Shown here one piece after another: positions 1 through 8,952 of a stretch of 64,000 nt of DNA. The notes under the pieces were generated by a model. It saw nothing but the letters and a program-made list of their open reading frames with translations. It was not told the DNA's origin and ran no database searches. The stretch is from Poriferisodalis sp963663635. GTDB taxonomy: Bacteria; Actinomycetota; Acidimicrobiia; Acidimicrobiales; Poriferisodalaceae. Each line of letters begins with the position of its first letter. Position 1 is the stretch's first letter. The stretch spans positions 100,398 through 164,397 of the forward strand of contig CAXXMY010000020.1 in assembly GCA_963663635.2 (NCBI GenBank), written 5' to 3'. A program made the translations under genes and the position numbers.

Positions 1-1
1 T

Positions 2-2254
2 GCCAACGGCACCTCGTTGACGCACTCGCCCTATGCCCGCGGCAAGAAGTCGGTCGAGCTCGACATCACCACCCCCGACGGCGCCGATGCGCTCCGCCGC
101 TTGGCGGCCGGTGCCGACGCACTGCTGGAATCAGCCCCGCCTGGCGAGCTGGCATCGCTGGGCCTCGGACCCGACGCCCTCGCCGAGATCAACCCCGCAC
201 TCGTGATCGCTTCGATCTCGCCGTTCGGCCAGACCGGTCCGAAGGCGCACTGGGCCGCGACAGATCTGACCGTGTGGGCATCGGGCGGCCCGATGCACCT
301 ATGCGGCGACGAAGACCGGGCACCGCTCGGCGTGGGCGTTCCGCAGGCATTCCGTCACGCCGCTGCGCACGCAGCATCAGTGGTGACGCTTGCACTGCTG
401 GAGCGCAACCAGTCGGGCTGGGGCCAGCTCATCGACGTATCGGCGCAAGCCGTCGCTATGAATTCGACGATGTCATCGGTGCTGTGCTCGCTGATCGGCG
501 CCCCCTTGACCCTGCGCGGCGGCGGGGCCGTGCGCAGCGGCGATCTCCGGCTGCGGTTCATGTACCCGGCCAGCGACGGGCACGTCTCGGTGACCCACGT
601 ATTCGGGGCTGCCATTGGGCCGGCGACGGCTCGGCTGATGAACTTGGTGCACGAGGCAGGGTTCTGCGATGCCGAGACCGCGTCGAAGGACTGGATCGGA
701 TACGGCATGGCGCTGGGCGACGGAAGCGAGACGATCGAGGATTTCGAGCGCATCAAGGAATGCGTTGCCGCGTTCACGGCCTCGCGAACGAAACAGGAGC
801 TGTTCGCGCTCGCCAACGAGCATCGCCTGCTGCTTGCACCCGTCGCCACAACCGCCGACGTCGCAGCATCGGAGCAATTGGCCGCTCGCAGCTACTGGGA
901 CGACGTTGACGGGCTGCGCTATCCCGGCCATTGGATGAAGCCCGAACCCACCGACGGCTCGGTTGATCGGGTACCGGAGATCGGCGAGCACACGGCCGCG
1001 GTCCTGGCTTCCCAGCGGACACCGTCAGTGTTCGCCCCAGAGGCGCCGACCGTACGTGAGCGTCCGCTCGAGGGATTGAAGGTGCTCGACTTCATGTGGG
1101 CAGTGGCTGGGCCCACGTTCTCGCGGATCCTCGCCGATGCGGGGGCGACCGTGATCCGGGTCGAGTCGTCAGTCCGCCTGGACGCGTGCCGTACCTTCCT
1201 GCCGTTCATCAACAACGACCCCGGGCCCGAGAACAGCGCCCTGTTCAACAACATGAATGCGGGCAAGCTCGGCATCACCCTGAATCCGGGCACGCCAGCC
1301 GGCCTCGAAGTCGCCCACGACCTGATCCGCTGGGCCGACGTGGTGTGCGAGGCCTACACGCCCCGCGCCATGCGTTCATGGGGTCTTGACTACGACAACG
1401 TGCGCGAGATCAACCCATCGGTGGTGATGCTGTCGACCTGCTTGTTCGGTCAGAGCGGGCCGCTTGCCAATTTTGCGGGGTACGGCAACCTGTCGGGTGC
1501 GATGGCCGGTTTCTACAACATCACCGGTTGGCCCGATCGCGCCCCGGTGGGGCCCTATGGCGCCATCACCGATTACACCTCGCCGCATCCGGCACTGGCC
1601 AGCCTGCTCGCAGCCGTGGATCATCAACGGCGGACCGGGGAAGGCCGCTACATCGACTTCTCCCAGGCGGAAGCCTCGATTCACTTCATTGCGCCCGCGG
1701 TGCTGGAGTACCTCCGCAATGGCGCCGTCGTGACGGGCCGGGGCAACACCAGCGACGACTACTGCCCGCACGGTGTGTTCCCAGCAGCGGGGCACGACCG
1801 CTGGGTGGCCGTCGTAGCGCAGGACGACGACGCATGGGCGGCGCTCGCGGGCCTCGCCGGCTGCGACGACCTTGCGACGCTGTCGCTCGCCGAACGGCTC
1901 TCCCGGCGAGACGAACTCGAGGCCGCCGTCGCCGGCTGGACCAGCAGCCTCGACGAAGCCGAGGTGGAGCAGCAGTGCCAGGAAGCCTGCGTGGCAGCGC
2001 ATCGGGTGCAGAACAGCCCCGAACTGGCGGTCGACCCCCAGATGGCGCACCGGAATCACTGGGTTGAAGTTCCTCATTCCACACATGGCTCGACGATCAT
2101 CGAAGCGCCCAGGTTCACCATGTCGCGCAGCCGTGTGTGGCCCGAGGTGGCCTCGCCTGGGCTCGGAGAACATCTCTACGAGGTCCTGTCCGAGCATCTC
2201 GGCTACGACGTCGACCGGATCGCCGAAGTCGCCGCCGCCGAGGCATTCGACTAG
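2..2254 (+). CDS. CaiB/BaiF family III CoA-transferase, tandem double-domain (5' partial)
   Basis: Moves CoA between carboxylic acids; substrate unknown. The reading frame is open from base 2, upstream of the first usable start (TTG at 17), and the residues before it (ANGTS, then LTHSPYARGKKSVELD) match the family N-terminus, so the gene begins outside the window. There are two family III domains in one chain. The first carries GWGQLIDVSAQA near residue 140. The second starts around residue 350 (LEGLKVLDFMWAVAGP) and carries GEGRYIDFSQAEAS. The Asp in each is the expected acyl-anhydride nucleophile. Single-domain relatives are about 400 residues, so this is a fused dimer like the gene at 10498. 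The family call is firm; the substrate cannot be read from sequence. Confidence 0.9.
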   Translation, partial: ANGTSLTHSPYARGKKSVELDITTPDGADALRRLAAGADALLESAPPGELASLGLGPDALAEINPALVIASISPFGQTGPKAHWAATDLTVWASGGPMHLCGDEDRAPLGVGVPQAFRHAAAHAASVVTLALLERNQSGWGQLIDVSAQAVAMNSTMSSVLCSLIGAPLTLRGGGAVRSGDLRLRFMYPASDGHVSVTHVFGAAIGPATARLMNLVHEAGFCDAETASKDWIGYGMALGDGSETIEDFERIKECVAAFTASRTKQELFALANEHRLLLAPVATTADVAASEQLAARSYWDDVDGLRYPGHWMKPEPTDGSVDRVPEIGEHTAAVLASQRTPSVFAPEAPTVRERPLEGLKVLDFMWAVAGPTFSRILADAGATVIRVESSVRLDACRTFLPFINNDPGPENSALFNNMNAGKLGITLNPGTPAGLEVAHDLIRWADVVCEAYTPRAMRSWGLDYDNVREINPSVVMLSTCLFGQSGPLANFAGYGNLSGAMAGFYNITGWPDRAPVGPYGAITDYTSPHPALASLLAAVDHQRRTGEGRYIDFSQAEASIHFIAPAVLEYLRNGAVVTGRGNTSDDYCPHGVFPAAGHDRWVAVVAQDDDAWAALAGLAGCDDLATLSLAERLSRRDELEAAVAGWTSSLDEAEVEQQCQEACVAAHRVQNSPELAVDPQMAHRNHWVEVPHSTHGSTIIEAPRFTMSRSRVWPEVASPGLGEHLYEVLSEHLGYDVDRIAEVAAAEAFD

Positions 2255-2314
2255 CTCGTGCCGCTCGGCTCTGCCCCGCCGCGCGTGAGTTCAGACGAGC
2301 CGTGCTGCCACAGC

Positions 2315-2320
2315 TAGCGT
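2315..2320 (+). promoter_or_regulatory. -10 box of a leaderless promoter
   Basis: TAGCGT ends 6 nt before the ATG of the VOC gene, and no purine-rich ribosome site precedes that ATG. The same arrangement recurs at many genes here. Confidence 0.5.
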
Positions 2321-2326
2321 GCGCGC

Positions 2327-2950
2327 ATGGCAGCACTTGACCACATCGTGTACGCAGCACCCGATCTCGCGGCCGGAACCGCAGCCGTCGAGGCACTGGT
2401 GGGCATGGCGGCCGCGCCCGGCGGTCCGCATCCGGGTGTCGGCACGCGCAACACGCTCATGTCGCTCGGCGACGATGTCTATCTGGAGATCATTGCGCCC
2501 GATCCGGAGCAGTCCGATCCGCCCAACGGCCGCCCATTCGGCATCGACAAGATGAACGAAGGCCGGCTCATCACGTTCGCCGTGCACGCTTCCGACGGCG
2601 AGACCATCCACGACGTGACCGCCGCCATGAGCGCGTGCGGCGAGGACCCCGGCCCTGTGTCGGCGATGAGCCGTGTGAAGCCCGACGGCGAGGAGATCCA
2701 TTGGTCGCTGACCACCTCGGCAGGGCCTGGCTTGGTCCCGTTTGTCATCAACTGGGGCGACACCACGCATCCTGCAACGGTGACTCCCACCGGCTGCACG
2801 CTGGTGTCGTTGGCGGGCACTCACCCCGACCCGGATCACATCAATGCGCTGTACAGCGCTATCGGCATCGAGGTCGCGGTCACGGCAGGTGATGCCGCCA
2901 GCCTCGAAGCCACGCTTGACACCCCCAACGGCCGCGTCACGCTCCGCTGA
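2327..2950 (+). CDS. VOC/glyoxalase-like domain protein
   Basis: A 207-residue protein starting LDHIVYAAPDL, the opening strand of the glyoxalase/VOC fold; NTLMSLGDDVYLEII follows as the second metal-site strand. It resembles the stand-alone Glyoxalase-like family (two babb modules), whose members bind a divalent metal and act on varied small molecules. No substrate can be assigned. It lies 72 bp after the CoA-transferase on the same strand but has its own leaderless-type promoter (TAGCGT six bases before the ATG). The last codons lie in a short tandem duplication. Confidence 0.75.
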   Translation: MAALDHIVYAAPDLAAGTAAVEALVGMAAAPGGPHPGVGTRNTLMSLGDDVYLEIIAPDPEQSDPPNGRPFGIDKMNEGRLITFAVHASDGETIHDVTAAMSACGEDPGPVSAMSRVKPDGEEIHWSLTTSAGPGLVPFVINWGDTTHPATVTPTGCTLVSLAGTHPDPDHINALYSAIGIEVAVTAGDAASLEATLDTPNGRVTLR

Positions 2951-2969
2951 AAGCGTCACGCTCTGCTGA
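2934..2969 (+). repeat. 17-bp tandem duplication over a gene end
   Basis: GCGTCACGCTCYGCTGA occurs twice with a 19-bp period. The first copy contains the last codons and stop of the VOC gene; the second lies just beyond and repeats the stop-codon context with one C/T difference. Confidence 0.8.
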
Positions 2970-3008
2970 GAACAGCCGAGCAGGAGCGGAGCCTTCGGCT
3001 GCGCCAAG

Positions 3009-3674
3009 TCAGCCGGGCAGACTCCAATCGACCGGGTCGCGGCCCGCCTCGACAAGGGCGGCGTTGGCGCGGCTGAACGGTCGGCTGCCGAAGAAGCCGT
3101 TGTGCGCGCTCAGCGGCGAGGGGTGCGCTGACTCGATGACCACGTGCCGAGTCATGTCCACCAGTGCCTTTTTCCGGCGAGCAAAGGCGCCCCACAGGAT
3201 GAACACGACGCGATCGGACCTTGCGCTGACGGCACGGATGACCTCGTCGGTGAACGTCTCCCAGCCCGCCGACCGGTGTGAGGCCGCCGATCGGGCCCGC
3301 ACCGTGAGGAACGCGTTGAGCAACAGCACGCCCTGACGCGCCCACGGCTCGAGATTCCCATGCGACGGCGGCTCGATGCCCAAGTCGTCGCGCATCTCGG
3401 TGAAGATGTTCTGCAGCGATGGCGGCTGTGGCACGCCATGGGGCACCGAGAAGCACAGCCCGTGCGCTTGGCGTGGGCCGTGATAGGGGTCCTGTCCGAG
3501 GATCAGCACCTTGACCGACGCGTACGGCGTCAAGTGGAGCGCTGCGAACACCTGGTCTGGAGGCGGAAACACCGGGCCGTTGCTGCGTTCGTCGGCCACG
3601 TATTGCCACAACGTGGTCCAGTAGGGCTTATCGAATTCCCCCCGCAGGATCGGGTTCCAGTCGGTGCGCGGCAT
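3009..3674 (-). CDS. ung: uracil-DNA glycosylase, family 1
   Basis: Removes uracil from DNA as the first step of base-excision repair. All family-1 motifs are present in 221 residues: the water-activating loop GQDPYHG (residues 60-66, catalytic Asp62), the uracil-binding Phe in GLCFSVP, LLLNAFLTV, and the leucine-intercalation loop HPSPLSAHNGFFGS with catalytic His184. Length matches the family. It sits 25 bp downstream of the phosphotransferase gene on the same strand and could be cotranscribed, with no functional link apparent. Confidence 0.97.
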   Translation of the reverse strand: MPRTDWNPILRGEFDKPYWTTLWQYVADERSNGPVFPPPDQVFAALHLTPYASVKVLILGQDPYHGPRQAHGLCFSVPHGVPQPPSLQNIFTEMRDDLGIEPPSHGNLEPWARQGVLLLNAFLTVRARSAASHRSAGWETFTDEVIRAVSARSDRVVFILWGAFARRKKALVDMTRHVVIESAHPSPLSAHNGFFGSRPFSRANAALVEAGRDPVDWSLPG

Positions 3675-3699
3675 CGCCGGGGTCCCGTCGCCCTCAGCG

Positions 3700-4770
3700 C
3701 TAGGTAATCGCTGCCGCAGCTGCCGCTGACAACTCGATGCCGCGCCCGATGCGGGCCCGGTACAGGTCCAAATCGACGTCGTCGGATGGCTTTTGGCCGC
3801 GCATGTAACGGGCGTAGACGCCGTGGATGATGCACGCAGACTTCCAGTGGTTGAAGCTCACGTAGTACGCCAGCTGCGACAGATCGGCGCCCGTGCGCTG
3901 CTGGTAGCGCTCGATGAGGTCGGCGCGGCCGACGAAGCCGTCCACCAGCGTCGGCGGATCGGAACCCTCCAAGATCTCGTCGGTGGGTTCGGTCCAGCCA
4001 TTCAGCGCGTACGCGAAGTCGGCGAGCGGGTCGCCGAGCGTGGAGATCTCCCAATCCAGCACCGCCTGCAGCTCGCCCGCAGGGTTGAACAGGCAGTTGT
4101 GCAGGCCGTAGTCGCCATGCACGACCCGTGCGGGACCCTGTTGTGGCTTGCGGTCCAGCAGGAAGTCGTGCAGTTCGTGGACGACGGGGGTGTCGTAGGC
4201 TGCCGCTTCCGCCGAGGCCGTCCACGACCGGTACCACGTGCGGATCTGCCGCCCGACGTAGTCCTCCTTCTTGCCCAGATCGCCCAAGCCGACATCGTCG
4301 GGATCCACCGAGTGCAGCGCTGAGAGCACGTCCATGAACGAAGTGCCGACGTTGGCCCGACCCTGTGGGCTGAGATGCTCGCGGGCGTCGGCAGATTCGA
4401 ACAAGGGCCTGCCCTCGACGTGGCTCATCACGTAGAAGTGGGCGCCGGTCACGTCGGGGCTCTCGCAGTAGCCGTACGCAATGGCCACCGGCACGGCCGT
4501 GGGTCCCAGGCCACTGATGATCGTGAACTCACGGCCCATGTCGTGAGCCTTGGGCAACAACTCCCCCATCGGCGGACGACGCACGACGGCTGTGGTGCCG
4601 TCTGCAGCAGTGAGCTTGTACGTGAGGTTGCTGTGGCCGCCCTCGAGCTGGGTCCAGGTGAATGGTGGATCCAAGCCCTCGACATTGGCGTCGATCCACG
4701 CCTCCACCGCCGCCACGTCGTAGCCGACGATGCCCGAAGCAGTAGCACCGGCAGTCGCCCCGTCAGTCAT
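3700..4770 (-). CDS. APH-type phosphotransferase family protein
   Basis: A 356-residue kinase-fold protein of the aminoglycoside phosphotransferase superfamily, in the branch often found near acyl-CoA dehydrogenases in actinobacteria. Visible are the nucleotide-binding N-lobe (LEGGHSNLTYKL), the Brenner catalytic loop VVHGDYGLHNCLF (Asp and Asn) and the metal Asp in VLDWEISTLGDP. The substrate is unknown and an antibiotic-resistance role is not implied. The ATG at 4770 is chosen because GGGGAGGCGAA lies immediately upstream; an extension to TTG/GTG codons further up has no such support. It reads away from the decarboxylase gene. Confidence 0.88.
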   Translation of the reverse strand: MTDGATAGATASGIVGYDVAAVEAWIDANVEGLDPPFTWTQLEGGHSNLTYKLTAADGTTAVVRRPPMGELLPKAHDMGREFTIISGLGPTAVPVAIAYGYCESPDVTGAHFYVMSHVEGRPLFESADAREHLSPQGRANVGTSFMDVLSALHSVDPDDVGLGDLGKKEDYVGRQIRTWYRSWTASAEAAAYDTPVVHELHDFLLDRKPQQGPARVVHGDYGLHNCLFNPAGELQAVLDWEISTLGDPLADFAYALNGWTEPTDEILEGSDPPTLVDGFVGRADLIERYQQRTGADLSQLAYYVSFNHWKSACIIHGVYARYMRGQKPSDDVDLDLYRARIGRGIELSAAAAAAIT

Positions 4771-4846
4771 TTCGCCTCCCCGTTTGCGGTCCGCCCACAC
4801 TACGGCAACCGCCAAATCCGGCACAGGTCCCAGATTTGGCGCCCAG

Positions 4847-4852
4847 TAGCGT
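4847..4852 (+). promoter_or_regulatory. -10 box of a leaderless promoter
   Basis: TAGCGT ends 7 nt before the ATG at 4860, which favours that ATG over the upstream in-frame TTG at 4836; the TTG lies upstream of this box. Confidence 0.5.
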
Positions 4853-4859
4853 CACACCC

Positions 4860-6332
4860 ATGGACCCGACAGCGCCAGACCAGCCGGCAGATCTGACTTC
4901 GCCGCCCCTGCACATGACGCCCGACGAGTTCCGCCAGCACGGCCGAGCGGTGATCGACTGGATTGCCGACTACTGGGAGCGCATCGAGTCGCTGCCGGTG
5001 GCATCGACGGTGGCTCCGGGCGACATCGGGGCGATGCTGCCTGCGCAAGCGCCTGAGGATCCCGAGCCCTTTGAGGACCTGCTGGCCGATCTGGATCGGG
5101 TCGTCATGCCCGGGGTCACGCACTGGCAGCACCCCGGCTGGTTCGCGTATTTCCCGGCGAACAACTCCCCGCCCTCGGTGCTGGCCGACACAGTGTCGGC
5201 CGGTCTGGGCCTCATCGGCCTGCTGTGGTCGGCATCGCCGGCAGTGACCGAGATCGAGAGCCATGTCCTCGACTGGCTGGTCGATCTGCTCGCCTTGCCC
5301 CAGCAGTGGAAGAGCACCGCCGCCGGGGGCGGCGTCCTTCAGGGCAGCGCCTCGGACTCAACGCATCTGGCACTGGTCGCTGCCCGCCACCGTGCGAGCG
5401 CTCGCAGCGGTCAGCCCGCAGAGCAGATGGTGGCCTACACCTCAGCCCAGGCGCACAGTTCCGTGGAGAAGGGCGCGAACATTGCCGGCTTCGGCCAGGT
5501 GCGCCTCATCGAGACCGACGAGCGTCGTGCCATGCGGGTTGACGCGTTGGCCGCGGCGGTCGAAGCCGATGCGGCTGCCGGGCTGATGCCGGCCTTTGTC
5601 GGCTCGACCGTCGGCACCACCGGCACCACCGCGGTCGACCCGGTGCGAGCCATTTCCGCCGTTGCCCAAGAGCACGAGATGTGGCACCACGTCGACGCTG
5701 CGTACGCGGGCACGGCGATGATCTGCGGGGAGTTTCGCCACCACCAGGACGGTATCGAGCTGGTCGACAGCTACGTGTTCAATCCCCACAAGTGGATGAT
5801 GGTCAACTTCGACTGCTCGGCCTTCTACGTGGCTCGGCGGACCGCCCTCACCGACGCCCTCTCGATCGACCCGCCCTACCTGCGCAACACCCAGAGCGAC
5901 GCCGGCAACGTGATCGACTACCGGAACTGGCAGGTGCCGCTGGGCCGCCGCTTCCGCGCGCTCAAGCTGTGGTGGGTGCTGCGAAGCTACGGGGCCGCCG
6001 CATTGCGGCAGATGGTGCGCCACCACGTCGCCATGGCCCAGGAATTGGCGCAGCGTCTCGACGAAGACCCGCGTTTTGAGATCGTCGCCCCGCACCCGTT
6101 CTCGCTGGTGTGCTTCCGTTGCCGGCCCGCTGATGAGTCGGACGGGGCGCTGGAGGCCGCAGACCGCGCCACCGATGCGGTTGCCGCGGCAGTGAACGGC
6201 AGCGGCGTCGCCTACCTGACCCCGTCGAAGCTCGACGGCCACAGCATGATCCGTGTCGCGATCGGCCAGTCCCGCACCGATCGCGAGCACGTCGACCTGC
6301 TCTGGAAGACAATCAGCGAGGCCGCCTCCTAG
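4860..6332 (+). CDS. pyridoxal-phosphate-dependent (aromatic) amino-acid decarboxylase, group II
   Basis: A 490-residue group II PLP decarboxylase, the family of aromatic-L-amino-acid, tyrosine and histidine decarboxylases. The cofactor Asp lies in HVDAAYAG and the Schiff-base lysine in NPHKWMMVNFDCSAF (Lys311). The N-terminus has the HGRAVIDWIADYWERI helix and HPGWFAYFPANNSPPSVLAD typical of the aromatic decarboxylases, so aromatic amino acids are likely but unproved substrates. The start follows a TAGCGT box by 7 nt. Its stop codon overlaps the stop of convergent hisC by 4 bp. Confidence 0.92.
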   Translation: MDPTAPDQPADLTSPPLHMTPDEFRQHGRAVIDWIADYWERIESLPVASTVAPGDIGAMLPAQAPEDPEPFEDLLADLDRVVMPGVTHWQHPGWFAYFPANNSPPSVLADTVSAGLGLIGLLWSASPAVTEIESHVLDWLVDLLALPQQWKSTAAGGGVLQGSASDSTHLALVAARHRASARSGQPAEQMVAYTSAQAHSSVEKGANIAGFGQVRLIETDERRAMRVDALAAAVEADAAAGLMPAFVGSTVGTTGTTAVDPVRAISAVAQEHEMWHHVDAAYAGTAMICGEFRHHQDGIELVDSYVFNPHKWMMVNFDCSAFYVARRTALTDALSIDPPYLRNTQSDAGNVIDYRNWQVPLGRRFRALKLWWVLRSYGAAALRQMVRHHVAMAQELAQRLDEDPRFEIVAPHPFSLVCFRCRPADESDGALEAADRATDAVAAAVNGSGVAYLTPSKLDGHSMIRVAIGQSRTDREHVDLLWKTISEAAS

Positions 6333-7420
6333 CCAGCCGGTTCGACGGCGCCCAAAGCGGCCAGCAGCCGATCGTTCTGCGACGGTGTGCCCAGGCTGAT
6401 ACGCACGCCTTCGCCTTCGAAAGGACGAGTCACCAGGCCCTGCTTCTCGAGACAGACGAACAGGTCCATCGCCCCAGCGCCGACCGGCAAGTAAACGAAG
6501 TTGGCCTGGCTCGGCACCACCGGCCAGCCCAGTTCGCTGATCGCGGCACTGATGCGGTCGCGCTCAGACAGGATGCCCGTCACTCGTTCGGCCAATTCGG
6601 TGGCAGCCTGCGGTTCGAGCGATGCCAGCGCCGCTTCCTGGGCGATCCCGCTGACGATGAACGGCAGCGCCACCTTGTCGAGCGCTCCGATGAGGCCCGG
6701 GTGGCCGACGCCGTAGCCGACCCGCAGGTTGGCAAGGCCGTATGCCTTGGAGAAGGTGCGCAGCACCAACGCATTCGGATGCTCGGGCACGATGACCTCA
6801 ATGGGATCGGACACGGCAGGGTCGGTGACGAATTCCCGGTAGGCCTCGTCGATCACCACGATGACGTCGTCGGGCACGGCGGCCAGCAGGTGCTGCAGCT
6901 CTGCGGTCGTGCAGACCGTGCCGGTCGGGTTGTTGGGGGTGGACAGGATCACGATCTTTGTGCGGTCGGTCACCGCCGCGGCTACAGCGTCAAGGTCGAA
7001 CGCGTGGTCGACCAGCGGCACCGTGACAGCGCTGGCCGCCGACACTGCGCAGAACACCGGGTGGACCTCGAACGAGCGCCACGGATACACCACCTCGTCG
7101 CCCGGATCGATATAGGCGGCGAACAGCTGCTGGAGCACGCCCACCGAACCCGAGCCGACGGTGACCCCGTCGAGCCCGACGTTGTGCCGGGCGGCCAGCG
7201 CTTCCCGTACTTCCATGCTGCGATGGTCGGGGTAACGGTTCATGCCGAAGGCCGCTTCGGCGACCGCTTTGGCTACCGAAGGCAGCGGGTCGTTGGCGTT
7301 CTCGTTGGAGGCCAGCTTGACCGCCTCGGCCAGGTCGTGTTCGGCGGCGGCTTGGGCTGCCGAGCGGCCCGGCTTGTACTCGGGCAGGCTCGCCACCGCC
7401 GCTCTCGGTCGTCCGATCAT
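6329..7420 (-). CDS. hisC: histidinol-phosphate aminotransferase (HisC-like)
   Basis: A class I/II PLP aminotransferase of 363 residues that interconverts histidinol phosphate and imidazole-acetol phosphate in histidine synthesis; some actinobacterial relatives also act on aromatic 2-oxo acids. Motifs include KLASNENANDPLPSV near the N-terminus, VDEAYREFV, the lysine motif RTFSKAYGLANLRVGYG, and RPFEGEGVRISLGTP at the end. The ATG at 7420 is preceded by CCAGGAG at good spacing. It stands apart from any his operon, so a general aromatic aminotransferase role remains possible. A copy of the dispersed repeat lies about 100 bp upstream. Confidence 0.85.
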   Translation of the reverse strand: MIGRPRAAVASLPEYKPGRSAAQAAAEHDLAEAVKLASNENANDPLPSVAKAVAEAAFGMNRYPDHRSMEVREALAARHNVGLDGVTVGSGSVGVLQQLFAAYIDPGDEVVYPWRSFEVHPVFCAVSAASAVTVPLVDHAFDLDAVAAAVTDRTKIVILSTPNNPTGTVCTTAELQHLLAAVPDDVIVVIDEAYREFVTDPAVSDPIEVIVPEHPNALVLRTFSKAYGLANLRVGYGVGHPGLIGALDKVALPFIVSGIAQEAALASLEPQAATELAERVTGILSERDRISAAISELGWPVVPSQANFVYLPVGAGAMDLFVCLEKQGLVTRPFEGEGVRISLGTPSQNDRLLAALGAVEPAG

Positions 7421-7517
7421 GCGCTGGCTCTCCTGGATCTCGGGACAGCCACCGGGTCGTCGCACTGCCCGGCGGCAAGTTACCGGATGCACACAGCGCG
7501 GAATGGCTTCGGTGTGT

Positions 7518-7581
7518 GCGGTGATGCCATTTGCCTTCCGCTCTTGTTCGCTCCGCTCACGGGCCGCTCGGGCCCGGGCTG
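7518..7581 (+). repeat. dispersed repeat copy A
   Basis: A 64-bp copy of a family also found at 10109, 18829 and (opposite strand) 46919. The shared core includes CTCTTGTTCGC and CGCTCACGGGCCGCTCGGG. This copy lies between the start of hisC and the end of the deacetylase gene and stops one base short of that gene's stop codon at 7583. Confidence 0.8.
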
Positions 7582-7582
7582 T

Positions 7583-8455
7583 CTACAAGCGGCGGTTCGC
7601 CTGATCTCCCGGCGTGGCGGCCGCCCGGAAATCGTCGGCCACCTGCGCCATGGTGGTGAAGGTGACACCGGGCCGGGAGGCCATGTGATCGATGAGCCGT
7701 TCGAGCATCAGCATGCGGCTGCCCCGCCCGATGCACTGCGGATGCATTGTCAGCACGAACACCCCATCGCCGACCCGCTCGCAGAGGTAGTCGAACTCAG
7801 CGGACCACACGTCATAGACGTGATCGGGGGTGCGCAGCCCTTGCACCGTGGGCCCGTCGTAGCTGAAGTAGGGCCAGTCGTCGAGGATCCAGTCGAACGG
7901 CAGCTGCACCAGATCCATCTCGTCGCCGAATTGGTGCGGGCCGTCGGTAGTGGGCACGTCGCCCAGTCGGCACCACGTGGGCGCGTAATCGTTGCGCGCC
8001 ATCGAGGAGTCATAGGAAAAGCCGTGCTCGATGAGCAGGCTGATCCAGCGGTCCCCGCAGTTGCCGCCCGGCACCCGGTGCCCGACTGGCGCACTGCCCG
8101 AGAGCCGCTCCAGGCAGTCCATGGAGCGCGTCAGGATGGCCCGCTCATCGGCCTCGTCCCGTTTGGACGAGGGAGCCTCGTGGCAGTAACCGTGGTAGCC
8201 CACCTCATGGCCGTCGGAGACCACCCGGGCGCACACGTCGCCGAAGGTGTCGATGGTGTGACCGGGGATGAACCACGTCGTCGGGATACCCCGCTCCCCC
8301 ATCAGGTCAAGCAGCCGGTGCGCACCAATGGTGGAGAATTCCCCGCGGGCGGTCAGGTTCGGCGATCTCGAGCCGCGTGGCCCCGTCCAAATTGAGATCG
8401 CATCGAAGTCGAAGCTCAGGCAGACCGTCACGCCGCGGTTCGGTTTGTCGCTCAT
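7583..8455 (-). CDS. polysaccharide deacetylase family protein (NodB homology)
   Basis: A 290-residue carbohydrate-esterase-4 fold protein. The metal-binding residues are visible in SFDFDAIS (motif 1) and HEVGYHGYCHEAP (motif 2, H-x3-H), with FVLTMHPQCIGRGSR as a later motif. The intracellular subgroup (no signal peptide here) includes PuuE-like allantoinases and amide hydrolases as well as sugar deacetylases, so the substrate is open. The ATG follows TAGTGT by 6 nt with no Shine-Dalgarno sequence, as for other leaderless genes here. The 3' end abuts repeat copy A. Confidence 0.85.
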   Translation of the reverse strand: MSDKPNRGVTVCLSFDFDAISIWTGPRGSRSPNLTARGEFSTIGAHRLLDLMGERGIPTTWFIPGHTIDTFGDVCARVVSDGHEVGYHGYCHEAPSSKRDEADERAILTRSMDCLERLSGSAPVGHRVPGGNCGDRWISLLIEHGFSYDSSMARNDYAPTWCRLGDVPTTDGPHQFGDEMDLVQLPFDWILDDWPYFSYDGPTVQGLRTPDHVYDVWSAEFDYLCERVGDGVFVLTMHPQCIGRGSRMLMLERLIDHMASRPGVTFTTMAQVADDFRAAATPGDQANRRL

Positions 8456-8537
8456 TGCAGGACACTATCGAAGCCGTCGGACGCGACCGGTGCCGGTTCA
8501 GCACCCTGAGCTGCCGACCGCTCCTGGGCACAGCCGG

Positions 8538-8789
8538 CTACTGCGCAGGTGCGGATTCGGTTCGGGTTGCGCCTGCGGCGACGGCAGCTGCTTCGGGCGC
8601 TATGCCGATGCCGAGATAGCCCTCGATGCGCGCGAGACGCTGCCCGTTGCCAACGACCTCAGCCCGCAACCGACTGAACTCCTCGCGCATCTCCGCACGC
8701 AGCTTGTCGATGCTGCGCTGCTGGTGCCAGACGATCGCGACTGCCGCAAGCACCATCGTGAGCACTTGGGCGATGACTGTCACATCCAC
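8538..8789 (-). CDS. small membrane-anchored coiled-coil protein
   Basis: 83 residues. Residues about 4-20 (VIAQVLTMVLAAVAIVW) form one transmembrane helix. Residues 22-55 are heptad-like and charged (SIDKLRAEMREEFSRLRAEV), followed by an Ala-rich tail. This matches unnamed actinobacterial proteins that often lie near PIN-type toxin-antitoxin pairs, as here. No function is known. A TACGTT box lies about 10 nt upstream. Homology cannot be tested from the window, but codon usage and the clean helix/coil pattern support a real gene. Confidence 0.6.
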   Translation of the reverse strand: MDVTVIAQVLTMVLAAVAIVWHQQRSIDKLRAEMREEFSRLRAEVVGNGQRLARIEGYLGIGIAPEAAAVAAGATRTESAPAQ

Positions 8790-8877
8790 ATTCTAAACGT
8801 AACGATTTGGCCGACTTCCCGACAAACGAATTATTACGAAATACGTTGAAAGCCGCATCCAACTCCCAGCATCCGTC

Positions 8878-8920
8878 TGGTGACTGAAGATGCGCCACAG
8901 CATCTTCGGTGCCGTCACCA
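8878..8920. terminator. two-part hairpin downstream of the PIN toxin gene
   Basis: TGGTGAC pairs with GTCACCA outside, and GAAGATGC pairs with GCATCTTC inside around the loop GCCACA. It lies just past the 3' end of the toxin gene (minus strand). There is no T-run, so it may be an RNA-stabilising or rho-dependent structure instead. Confidence 0.5.
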
Positions 8921-8952
8921 CGCCGGCTGGCCCATGTTGGGGCCAGTACCGG